Of a stretch of DNA of 10,183 nt, positions 1-7,300 are shown piece after piece (positions within the stretch are counted from its first letter, which is position 1; every line of letters starts with the position of its first letter). The stretch lies in contig CADBNX010000290.1 in assembly GCA_902796115.1 (NCBI GenBank), positions 1 to 10,183 on the forward strand, written 5' to 3'. A model generated the notes under the pieces. That model had not been told where the DNA came from. It ran no database searches and saw only the letters and a program-made list of their open reading frames with translations. The translations under genes were made by a program, and so were the position numbers. The DNA comes from an uncultured Eubacteriales bacterium (lineage in GTDB: Bacteria > Bacillota > Clostridia > Christensenellales > Aristaeellaceae).

Positions 1-543
1 AAGCAGCGTGTTCACCTGATGGAAAAAGCCTTTTTTCCGGTTCTCTTTTTTATCCTGCCTGCGGTGCCTCACCGGCACCTCCGACGCGGTGCGATCCCAT
101 TCGGGGGAATACGCCGCGCTTTGCGGCAGGGAATACCCGCTTTCATCTTCTTCCCGGCCGGATCCGTTTCCGCTGATGTTTATTTCCCGCTCAGGCGTCT
201 TTTCCGCCCATACGGTTTCCCGGTCTTCTCCTTCATAGGGAAGAACGGCATCGTTGTATCCGCGAATAAAAAGCTCCCGGTCCATCTGATTCTGCGCGTC
301 GGCCAAACCGCCGTTTTCCTTTTCCCTGATCAGTTTCTCCCTGGAGCGCCTTGCAAGGCGGCTGATCCCGTCCAGGAAAACGCCGGCCGCGCATAAAAAC
401 AGCAGCAGCGGAAACCAGTTGGTTCCGATCCATGTAACGAACGTACCGGAACTTTCGCCGGAGAAAAAATTGAAAATCCCTTCCAGGATCCCTCTCAGCC
501 AGCTGAGAAGCGCCGAAAACAGGATATCCGCAAACGCGTTCAT
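1..543 (-). CDS. Membrane-anchored protein of unknown function, third gene of the cda operon (3' end outside window)
   Basis: The minus-strand reading frame is open from an ATG at 541-543 to the left edge (181 codons, no stop), so the C-terminus is missing. The ATG overlaps the cdaR stop as ATGA, and a GGAG lies 8 nt upstream inside cdaR, so translational coupling with cdaR is likely. Residues 5-27 form a hydrophobic, possibly amphipathic helix. Residues 43-60 (NWFPLLLFLCAAGVFLDG) look like one transmembrane segment, followed by a basic stretch (RLARRSREK, 62-70), which suggests the tail lies in the cytoplasm. The rest is hydrophilic, charged and low in predicted structure, ending in a Lys/Arg-rich part (residues 159-171). 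I recognise no family. In many Bacillota the gene after cdaR is glmM, and this is clearly not GlmM. A part in the CdaA/CdaR membrane complex is inference from the operon alone. The gene is real on the basis of the coupled start and the long open frame with no internal stops. Confidence 0.72.
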   Translation of the reverse strand, partial: MNAFADILFSALLSWLRGILEGIFNFFSGESSGTFVTWIGTNWFPLLLFLCAAGVFLDGISRLARRSREKLIREKENGGLADAQNQMDRELFIRGYNDAVLPYEGEDRETVWAEKTPEREINISGNGSGREEDESGYSLPQSAAYSPEWDRTASEVPVRHRRQDKKENRKKGFFHQVNTLL

Positions 544-1613
544 GTTCCCTGCTCCGTTTCGCATTTCCCGATCTCGACCGTAACATAGATCACATCCGTG
601 CTCACATACACGAACGCGCTCGGCCTGGACACGGGAACCACCTGTGTGATGCTGCTCTGCAGCCCGGTCACATCCACATATCCGTTCAGATACGCGAAAT
701 CGTCCGTGTGGGATTCGATATCCATATCGGCCACGGAAACACGCTGCGGGGATATGGTCACGTTCTTGATCTCGAAGCCTTCCGCCGGGACGCCGCGGAC
801 AAGACCGACCGTGGAAATCTCAAGCGTCGTCATCGGGTAGAACGTCTGCTGCACCGTGATCGAATCAATGCCCCATCCCTCGCTGGTCACGGTCAGCCTG
901 CTCATATCCAGTTCCTCATCGCTGCCGTTATAGAAAACAAACGGTGAAGCCGTGTATTCCGTTCCTTTTCCGTCCCTGAGGGTGGGGGGCGAATACATCA
1001 CCACACACCGCGCGATCTGGCTCACAACGGAAGAAGGGCCCGCCACCGTCACCTCATTCACTTCGGAAGTCGCCGCATTCGCATAATAGCCTTCCGGAAC
1101 CGGGCCGAGCATGCGGATCCTGACCGGGATCCGGCTGCGCGTGATGTATTCTTCCACGGTCAGTACGACCTCTTCGGAAGACAGGTCCGTCACCGTGCCG
1201 TATGTGGACGCGGTGGACGACAGGGGAACACGCTGGACTCCGGGTTTTGTGATCAGGGACAGATCCAGCCTGACGGTAAAAGAGGAAGTGCCGACCGTGT
1301 GATAGTAACGTACCGGGACTTCGGCCTTGATCGTAAGCGGTTCCAGTTCTTCCAGGCCATCCACCACGATCAGGCCGTTCCTTTGCAGCGCGGCACTGTT
1401 CACCACACTGACGGGCACGCCCGAAATGGTCCTTTCCCGCGTCAGGGTCGTGTCCTGCGAAATGATCATTCCCCATAGGCACACCGCCAGAAACAGGCAC
1501 AGCAGCTTCCAGCCCCACTGATAGGAGATCCAGTGCCAGAGAGCGCGCCAGATGCTGTGATTCCCGTCGTATCCGTCTGTTTCGATATGCTTATCGTGCG
1601 GATCGGTCATCAT
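540..1613 (-). CDS. cdaR: CdaR, YbbR-domain regulator of diadenylate cyclase CdaA
   Basis: CdaR proteins sit in the membrane with extracytoplasmic YbbR domains and modulate the diadenylate cyclase encoded next door. Residue numbers here count from the GTG at 1625. One transmembrane helix lies at about residues 39-57 (GWKLLCLFLAVCLWGMIIS). It is followed by the typical YbbR start, with R63-E64-R65 and GVPVSVVN (69-76). The long beta-rich remainder fits about three YbbR repeats (roughly 64-158, 163-250 and 267-353), including the recurrent 'VTVAGP' and 'ISPQRVSV' strand motifs. The length of about 357-361 aa is within the family range. Start choice is uncertain. The GTG at 1623-1625 lies only 1 nt after the AAAGGGG motif. 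The ATG at 1611-1613 (used here) or at 1608-1610 is better placed, though AAAGGGG is then 13 nt or more away. All options overlap the end of cdaA by about 20-35 nt. The stop overlaps the next gene's ATG. Confidence 0.9.
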   Translation of the reverse strand: MMTDPHDKHIETDGYDGNHSIWRALWHWISYQWGWKLLCLFLAVCLWGMIISQDTTLTRERTISGVPVSVVNSAALQRNGLIVVDGLEELEPLTIKAEVPVRYYHTVGTSSFTVRLDLSLITKPGVQRVPLSSTASTYGTVTDLSSEEVVLTVEEYITRSRIPVRIRMLGPVPEGYYANAATSEVNEVTVAGPSSVVSQIARCVVMYSPPTLRDGKGTEYTASPFVFYNGSDEELDMSRLTVTSEGWGIDSITVQQTFYPMTTLEISTVGLVRGVPAEGFEIKNVTISPQRVSVADMDIESHTDDFAYLNGYVDVTGLQSSITQVVPVSRPSAFVYVSTDVIYVTVEIGKCETEQGT

Positions 1614-2460
1614 TTTTCTCTTCACGCCCCTTTCTGCCGCGGAATAAACTGTGCCTCACGCGGATTCTCTCCTCGGGATAGATTTTTCCGAGGATCTGCC
1701 GCAGGGCGGTCTCGTCCAGGTATCTTGTCAGTTTTCCTTCCGAGGCCATGGAAATAATACCCGTTTCCTCGGAAACGATCAGCACGGTCGCGTCGGTCGT
1801 TTCACTGATTCCCAGTCCGGCCCGATGCCTTGTTCCCAGGGAGCTGGAAATCAGGTTCGAATCGCTCAGTGCAAGCATGCACGCCGCGGATGCGATACGG
1901 TTCCGGCGGAGGACCACGGCTCCGTCATGCAGCGGCGTGTTCGGTTCGAAAATGTTTTCAAGCAGTGCGGCGGATATGACGCTGTCGATCTGGGTCCCGG
2001 TTTCCATCACGTCCTGCAGTCCCGTTTTTCCTTCGATGACCACCAGCGCCCCGACCCGCCTTTTGGCAAGATTCGTCAGGCATTTTGCCAGTTCGTCGAT
2101 AATGTATTCGTTTTCCGTTTTTTCGTTTTTATGGAGCTCGATCTTGGTGCCTCTTCCCAGCTGCTCCAGCGCTCTTCTGAACTCCGGCTGAAACAGGATC
2201 AGGATGGCAAGGACCCCGTTATTGATCACGGTCTGGATCAGCCATGAAAGGGTTTTGAGTTTCAGGATACTGCTGATATACCCGACGATAATAAAAACCG
2301 CCACGCCCTTGAGCACCTGGACCGCCCTGGTCCGACGCACAAGCATGACAGCCTCAAACAATAAAACCGCGATGATCGCAATGTCGATCACATCGGTCAC
2401 GGTGGGGCGGTAAAGGATATTCCAGAAAAAGTTTTCCAGCTGTTCCAGAAGTGACGACAT
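1591..2460 (-). CDS. cdaA: CdaA, membrane diadenylate cyclase (DAC/DisA_N domain)
   Basis: CdaA condenses two ATP into cyclic di-AMP, the essential second messenger that controls potassium and osmolyte uptake and wall homeostasis in Bacillota. The 289-aa protein has the standard CdaA plan. Three hydrophobic segments lie at about 23-42, 48-65 and 78-90, and the cytoplasmic DAC domain spans about 95-265. Both catalytic signatures are intact: DGA at 179-181 (in PLHDGAVV) and GTRHRAGLG at 209-217 with the RHR triad. The family-typical QPEFRRALEQ follows the third helix. A short basic/acidic tail (GRKGREEKNDDRSAR) follows the domain. The ATG at 2458-2460 is preceded by GGGGG (2470-2474) at 9 nt spacing. 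The gene heads an operon with cdaR and a third membrane protein; dnaA lies directly upstream on the same strand. Confidence 0.97.
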   Translation of the reverse strand: MSSLLEQLENFFWNILYRPTVTDVIDIAIIAVLLFEAVMLVRRTRAVQVLKGVAVFIIVGYISSILKLKTLSWLIQTVINNGVLAILILFQPEFRRALEQLGRGTKIELHKNEKTENEYIIDELAKCLTNLAKRRVGALVVIEGKTGLQDVMETGTQIDSVISAALLENIFEPNTPLHDGAVVLRRNRIASAACMLALSDSNLISSSLGTRHRAGLGISETTDATVLIVSEETGIISMASEGKLTRYLDETALRQILGKIYPEERIRVRHSLFRGRKGREEKNDDRSAR

Positions 2461-2492
2461 CCTTCAACACCCCCATCCCCGAAGATGGGTTC

Positions 2493-2521
2493 ATTATACA
2501 ACAATTATGCGGATAAGAAAA
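2493..2521 (-). promoter_or_regulatory. Candidate promoter of the cdaA operon
   Basis: On the minus strand a perfect TATAAT (2498-2493) lies 17 nt after TTTTCT (2521-2516), a weak -35 with 3 of 6 matches. The predicted start is near A2486, giving a leader of about 26 nt. The spacer contains TTATCCGCA (2516-2508), one mismatch from the DnaA box TTATCCACA. One such site could be chance. Transcription reading through from dnaA is also possible, because no strong terminator separates the genes. Confidence 0.55.
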
Positions 2522-2554
2522 TCCCCTTCCCCATGTTTTTTACAAATTCTTTTC

Positions 2555-2569
2555 AAAATGTAACATTTT
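2555..2569. repeat. 15-bp AT-rich palindrome between dnaA and cdaA
   Basis: AAAATGT-A-ACATTTT is a perfect 7+7 inverted repeat around one base, 9 bp past the dnaA stop. As RNA it would be a weak AU-only hairpin with no GC stem. An operator for the downstream cda operon is therefore as plausible as a weak dnaA terminator. Its function is not known. Confidence 0.45.
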
Positions 2570-2577
2570 TCCCGCAC

Positions 2578-3900
2578 TCAGTTTTTTTCGTGCAGCTGAC
2601 GCTTCATGTCCTCCGCCGCATAGACAAGAGACGGGGAGGATTTCATATCGGCCGCCACCTTCTGGCAGGCGTGCATCACGGTCGTATGATCCCTGTTGAA
2701 TGCGTTCCCGATCATCTCAAGCGAAACGTCCGCCATTTCTCTTGAAAGAAACATCGCCATCTGCCTGGGCTGAATGAATTCCCGGTTGCGCTTGGGTCCC
2801 CTGATATCCTCCGGCCGCACATTGTAATAGGACGCGACCGCGCGGATGATGTCTTCGCAGGTCACGTGGCGCGGTTCGCTGGCCGCAAATATCTCCTTCA
2901 GGGCGGATTCGGCCAGTTCCCGGTCGATGTTTCTTCCGGTCAGCGAAGCGTAAGCGATCAGTCTTGTCAGGGCGCCTTCCAGCTCCCTGATATTGCTGGA
3001 GATCCTCTCTGCGATCATGTGCAGCACATCGACGGGAACATTGATTCCGTCGTTTTCGGTCTTCTTCCGCAGGATTTCAAACCGGGTCTCCTCGTCCGGT
3101 TTCGCAATATCGGCCACAAGCCCCCATTCGAAACGGGACTGAAGCCTCTCCTCCAGCTTCGGGATCTCCTTGGGCGGCTTGTCGGACGAGACGACGATCT
3201 GCCTGCCGCTTCCGTGCAGGGCATTGAACGTGTGGAAGAATTCTTCCTGTGTTCCCTCCCGTCCCGCAAGAAACTGGATATCGTCGACCAGCAGCATATC
3301 GATATTGCGGTATTTTTCACGGAATTCGGCCATCGTCCGGTTCTGAATGGAAACGATCATTTCGTTCGTAAACGTTTCCGTGGTGATATAGCGCACCCTG
3401 AAATTCGGGTTCTGCGACAGGACATAGTGGCCGATCGCGTGCATCAGGTGCGTTTTCCCGAGACCTACCCCGCCGTAGATAAAAAGCGGATTGTATGTAT
3501 CCGCCGGCGATTCGGCGACAGCCAGAGCCGCCGCCTGCGCAAGGCGGTTGTTGTTTCCGATGACAAACGTGTCGAACGTATATTTCGGATTCAGCGCGGG
3601 ATCCCACGCCGTGTTTTCTTCGGAGCCGCCTTTCTGCAGGAACTCCCTGGCCTGCGCCGGCGTGAGCAGCTTTGCCTTCATCGGCTTTCCCGCCGCCTGT
3701 GAGAGCGCGTTGGAAATCAGCGCGGTGTATCTGGGCATCACAAACTGATAATAAAAATCCGTGACCGCTTCTATATAAAGAGTATCTCCCTGGCATTTCA
3801 GCGGGTTCAAAGCTGCCGAAATCCAAGTATTGAACGTGACTTCCGTCATTTCAGTGCGCATAAAAACGCACGCCTTTTCCCAAAGCTGATTCGTTTCCAA
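2578..3900 (-). CDS. dnaA: DnaA, chromosomal replication initiator ATPase
   Basis: DnaA binds DnaA boxes at oriC, melts the origin and loads the helicase; it also acts as a transcription factor. Numbering below is from the upstream TTG at 3919-3921 (447 aa). Domain I is at about 10-85 (LWEKACVFM, FNTWI), with a short domain II linker to about 110. The AAA+ domain has Walker A GGVGLGKT (150-157), Walker B LLVDDIQ (210-216), the SSD sensor-1 region (245-247), arginine finger R263 in LQSRF and sensor 2 in SNIRELEGAL. Domain IV ends with the DnaA signature around 405-418 (NRDHTTVMHA). Start choice: both TTG codons, 3921-3919 and 3900-3898, are possible. I prefer 3900, which leaves about 5 residues before the conserved LW, as in most DnaA proteins, and has GAGAG 8 nt upstream. 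No ATG gives a complete domain I. The downstream gene is cdaA, not dnaN. Confidence 0.96.
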   Translation of the reverse strand: METNQLWEKACVFMRTEMTEVTFNTWISAALNPLKCQGDTLYIEAVTDFYYQFVMPRYTALISNALSQAAGKPMKAKLLTPAQAREFLQKGGSEENTAWDPALNPKYTFDTFVIGNNNRLAQAAALAVAESPADTYNPLFIYGGVGLGKTHLMHAIGHYVLSQNPNFRVRYITTETFTNEMIVSIQNRTMAEFREKYRNIDMLLVDDIQFLAGREGTQEEFFHTFNALHGSGRQIVVSSDKPPKEIPKLEERLQSRFEWGLVADIAKPDEETRFEILRKKTENDGINVPVDVLHMIAERISSNIRELEGALTRLIAYASLTGRNIDRELAESALKEIFAASEPRHVTCEDIIRAVASYYNVRPEDIRGPKRNREFIQPRQMAMFLSREMADVSLEMIGNAFNRDHTTVMHACQKVAADMKSSPSLVYAAEDMKRQLHEKN

Positions 3901-4010
3901 CCCGATCGCTCTCTTTCTCAACTCATAAGCCCGTGAAGGCTGTTCTGCGCTTGTGACGCTCCCCCGCGGTCATCCGTCAGGAAGACCCGTCATCACCGCT
4001 TTCCTGCGGA

Positions 4011-4039
4011 ATGATAACAGATTCGGCTTTTTTTTACAA
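4011..4039 (-). promoter_or_regulatory. Candidate dnaA promoter
   Basis: On the minus strand, TTGTAA (4039-4034) is separated by exactly 17 nt from TATCAT (4016-4011), 4 of 6 and 5 of 6 matches to the sigma-A consensus. The spacer begins with an A run. The predicted start is near 4004, giving a leader of about 80-105 nt depending on which TTG starts dnaA. Confidence 0.55.
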
Positions 4040-4134
4040 GAGACGCAGAGAGGGGCCTCCTTCCGTCGGAAGCGTTTTTCTCTGATTCCTTCCCGGCCGC
4101 CAAACAACCGATTGGGGACGATTTTTCCGCGAAG

Positions 4135-4223
4135 CACAATTTGTGGCTGAAATCGGATGAAGTTATTAAATATTATATCTTTTTTGTAAATTAATTAAAC
4201 TTTTGTGCCCGCAGGCCACAAAA
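4135..4223. repeat. Two inverted TTGTG/CACAA pairs flanking an AT-rich block upstream of nifJ
   Basis: The first pair is the perfect palindrome CACAATTTGTG (4135-4145). The second is TTTTGTG (4201-4207) facing CACAAAA (4217-4223), 9 nt apart. The inner arms TTTGTGGC (4140-4147) and GCCACAAA (4215-4222) are also exact reverse complements, about 70 bp apart, on either side of the AT-rich block. The half-sites resemble the TTGTG of Rex-type redox operators, but the 19-bp spacing of the second pair differs from the usual 18. They also share CCACA with DnaA boxes. The binding protein is not known. Confidence 0.4.
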
Positions 4224-4244
4224 ACAGGTATTTATTCCTGTTTT
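4221..4244. promoter_or_regulatory. Perfect inverted repeat just upstream of the nifJ -35 (candidate operator)
   Basis: AAAACAGG (4221-4228) and CCTGTTTT (4237-4244) are exact reverse complements separated by an 8-nt AT spacer. The repeat ends 2 bp before the TTGACA of the nifJ promoter. That position suits an activator or repressor site, and no open reading frame uses it. The cognate regulator is unknown. Confidence 0.5.
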
Positions 4245-4246
4245 CA

Positions 4247-4276
4247 TTGACATTTGCCGGGTTGAAAGCCTATAAT
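4247..4276 (+). promoter_or_regulatory. Strong sigma-A-type promoter of nifJ
   Basis: Perfect TTGACA (4247-4252), an 18-nt spacer, and perfect TATAAT (4271-4276). The predicted start is near 4283, giving a leader of about 63 nt. This position rules out the in-frame upstream GTG at 4205 and ATG at 4277 as starts of nifJ. Confidence 0.85.
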
Positions 4277-4283
4277 ATGAACA

Positions 4284-4314
4284 GAAGCAGGACGGTTCCG
4301 TTCCATGATGCTTC
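4284..4314 (+). other. Predicted stem-loop at the 5' end of the nifJ leader
   Basis: GAAGCA (4284-4289) pairs with TGCTTC (4309-4314). Inside it, GG...CC and ACGG/CCGT can extend the stem with small bulges. It would lie at the very 5' end of the transcript, where such structures often slow mRNA decay. It has no U-tract and leaves the ribosome binding site free. The structure was predicted by eye only. Confidence 0.35.
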
Positions 4315-4345
4315 GGTATACCCATCAACTGGAGGAGGAATTTCC

Positions 4346-7300
4346 ATGCCAATCAAAATGACCGTTGACGGAAATGAGGCGGTAGGCCACGTCGCGTATG
4401 CGTTCAGCGATGTTGCGGCGATCTACCCGATAACTCCGTCTTCTCCCATGGCAGAACATGTCGATGAATGGGCTGCGCAGGGAAGAAAGAATCTCTTCGG
4501 ACAGAAAGTGCATATCGCCGAGATGCAGTCCGAAGCCGGTGCCGCAGGTTCGGTGCACGGTTCTCTCGCGGCCGGTGCGCTGACCACCACCTTCACCGCT
4601 TCGCAGGGACTTCTGCTGATGATCCCCAACATGTACAAGATTTCCGGTGAGCTTCTGCCCGGCGTTTTCCACGTTTCCGCCCGCGCGCTTGCCGCGCACG
4701 CGCTGTCCATTTTCGGAGATCACAGTGACGTAATGGCCTGCCGGCAGACCGGTTTTGCCATGCTCGCCTCCGGCTCCGTGCAGGAAGCGATGGATATGGC
4801 GCTGGTAGCTCACCTGGCAGCGATCGAAGGCTCCGTGCCGTTCCTGCATTTCTTTGACGGTTTCCGCACCAGTCATGAAATCCAGAAAATCGACGCGTAC
4901 ACCTACGATGAGATCGCCAAGCTGGTCAACTGGGACAAGATCAGGGAATTCCGCGCAAACGCGCTCAATCCGGAGCATCCGCATCAGGGCGGCACGGCGC
5001 AGAACCCCGACATCTACTTCCAGAACCGCGAAGCCGCCAACAAATACTACAACGCCATTCCCGCCATCGTCGAAAAATACATGAAGAAGGCCGCAAAGAT
5101 TTCCGGCCGCAGCTACAAGCTGTTCGACTACTACGGCGCGCCTGATGCCGAAGAAGTCATCGTGGCCATGGGTTCCGGCTGCGAAGCCATCCATGAGACC
5201 ATCGACGCGCTCCTGAAGAAGAAGAAGAAAGTCGGCGTCATCAAGGTGCACCTGTACCGTCCTTTCAGCGCGAAGCATTTCCTGGACGCGGTACCGGCGA
5301 CCTGCAAAAAGATCGCCGTGCTCGACCGCACCAAGGAACCCGGTTCCCTGGGCGAGCCGCTCTATCAGGATGTCTGCAATGTGCTGTATGAAGCGGGACG
5401 CACGGATATCACCGTCGTCGGCGGAAGGTACGGCCTGGGCAGCAAGGAATTCAACCCGACCTGCGTGAAGGCTGTGTATGACAATCTTGCGAAAGCCGCT
5501 CCGAAGAATCATTTCACGGTCGGCATCGTGGATGACGTCACCAAGACTTCCCTGCCGCTCGGAAAGCTCTTCAACGCGGCCCCGAAGGGCACCATCAGCT
5601 GCAAGTTCTACGGCCTCGGCTCCGACGGAACCGTGGGTGCCAACAAGAACTCCATCAAGATCATCGGCGATCATACCGACAAATTCGCGCAGGCGTATTT
5701 CGCCTACGACTCCAAGAAATCCGGCGGTCTTACGGTAAGCCATCTGCGCTTCGGCGACACTCCCATCCGTTCCACGTATCTGATCGACGCGGCGGATTTC
5801 ATCGCCTGCCATAACCCCGCTTACGTCACCATGTATGACATGGTCTCCTCGCTGCGCGACGGCGGCACCTTCCTGCTCAACTCTCCGTGGGAACCCGAAG
5901 AGATGGATAAGGAACTGCCGGCCCAGATGAAGCAGATCCTGGCGAAGAAGAACGCCAAGTTCTATACGCTGGACGCCATCAAGCTGGCCGGTCAGGTCGG
6001 AATGGGCGGAAGGATCAACACCATCATGCAGGCCGCGTTCTTCAAGCTCGCGGGGATCATCCCCTATGACAAGGCCGAAGAATACATGAAAGCCTACGCG
6101 AAGAAGACCTACGGCAAGAAGGGCGACGCGGTCGTTCAGAAGAACTGGGATGCGATCGATATCGCCATCACCGGCCTGAAGGAAGTGCCCGTTCCCAAGG
6201 AGTGGGCCACCGCTACCGAAGGCGCCGTTCCGCAGAAGATCAAGGCGACCGAATACTTCGACAATTTCGTGAAGCCGATCATCGCCCAGGAAGGCGACCA
6301 GTTGCCCGTCTCCGCGTTCGATCCGCGCGGCATCGTGCCCACCGGAACCACGCAGTATGAGAAGCGCGGCATCGCCGTGAAGGTTCCCGAGTGGATTCCC
6401 GAAAACTGCATCCAGTGCGGTCAGTGCGTCATGGTCTGCCCGCATGCCTGCATCCGTCCCGTGGTGATCAAAAACGACGAGAAGAAGCCCGAAGGCTTCA
6501 GGACGATCGATGTCAAGGGCGTCAAGGATCTGGCCGGTTATCAGTACCGTATGCAGGTTTCCGTGCTGGATTGCACCGGCTGTGGCAATTGCGTCGGCGT
6601 ATGCCTTGCCAAGACCAAGGCCCTCGAAATGAAGCCGCTCGAATCCCAGCGCAAAGAAGAAGCGAACTGGGAGTTCGCGATGGCTCATCCGTTCCCCGAA
6701 GAAGTCAAGCTGGCTCCGAACAGCGTAAAGAACGTCCAGTTCCGTCAGCCGCTCTTTGAGTTCTCCGGTGCCTGCGCAGGCTGCGGCGAAACCCCGTATG
6801 TGCGTCTGGTTACCCAGCTGTTCGGCGATCGCATGATCATCGCCAACGCCACGGGCTGCTCCTCCATCTACGGCGGCAGCGCTCCCACCTGCCCCTACAC
6901 GGTCAATCAGAAGGGTCAGGGTCCCGCATGGGCCAACTCCCTGTTTGAGGACAACGCTGAATTCGGTTACGGCATGAACCTGGCGACGGCCCAGCGCCGC
7001 GCTCACCTGGCGGATACCGTGCGTGCGCTGATCGATGTCGAATGGGCGCAGCAGGCCATCAAGGATGCCGGCAAAGAATGGCTTGAAAAGATGGATGACG
7101 CCGAAGGCAGCCGTGAAGCCGGCAATAAGCTGATCGCGGCCTGCAACGACGGCATCGAGCCCGGCTGCACCTGCAAAGCCTGCGAGCTCGCGCGCGAAGT
7201 CGTCGCGGACGCGGACCTGCTCACCAAGAAATCCATCTGGATCTTCGGCGGCGACGGTTGGGCATACGATATCGGTTACGGCGGACTGGATCACGTGCTG

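Larger units (their letters stand above)
3901..4345. other. Divergent dnaA-nifJ intergenic region
   Basis: About 445 bp with no convincing gene. From left to right it holds the dnaA leader and promoter (to 4039), and a small hairpin (CTTCC/GGAAG, 4060-4072) followed by CG and five T. A GC-rich stretch follows, then an AT-rich block (about 4160-4204) bounded by TTGTG/CACAA elements, a perfect inverted repeat (4221-4244), and the nifJ promoter and leader. The AT-rich block also contains a minus-strand TATAAT (4177-4172), a possible second dnaA promoter with a poor -35. No cluster of close DnaA-box matches was found by eye; the nearest is TGTGGCTGA (4142-4150), 7 of 9. Confidence 0.7.

Noticed and set aside
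233..586. 117-codon minus-strand frame overlapping the start of the third cda gene
   Set aside because: It is Arg-rich shadow sequence. The frame starting at 543 has the coupled ATGA start, a ribosome binding site and a coherent transmembrane helix.
2472..2489. SD-sequestering hairpin (CCCATC/GATGGG) in the cdaA leader
   Set aside because: The predicted transcription start (near 2486) falls inside the 5' arm, so the RNA would keep only about 3 of the 6 pairs.
4060..4079. Terminator-like hairpin plus five T on the plus strand
   Set aside because: The stem is only 5-6 bp with a tiny loop, and no plus-strand gene lies upstream to be terminated.
3953..4150. 65-codon plus-strand frame upstream of nifJ
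   Set aside because: GTG start without a ribosome binding site, basic low-information product, and it overlaps the dnaA promoter.
4202..4221. Canonical Rex operator
   Set aside because: TTGTG and CACAA are present, but the whole site is 19 bp rather than 18 and the inner bases do not match, so it is only noted as Rex-like.
4205..4345. 47-residue N-terminal extension of PFOR from GTG 4205
   Set aside because: It would span the perfect TTGACA/TATAAT promoter. The family start MPIKMTVDGNEAV at 4346 has an ideal ribosome binding site.
3901..4345. oriC next to dnaA
   Set aside because: By eye only one 7-of-9 DnaA-box-like site is present here, and one 8-of-9 site on the other side of dnaA. No cluster was seen, and GC skew could not be computed.
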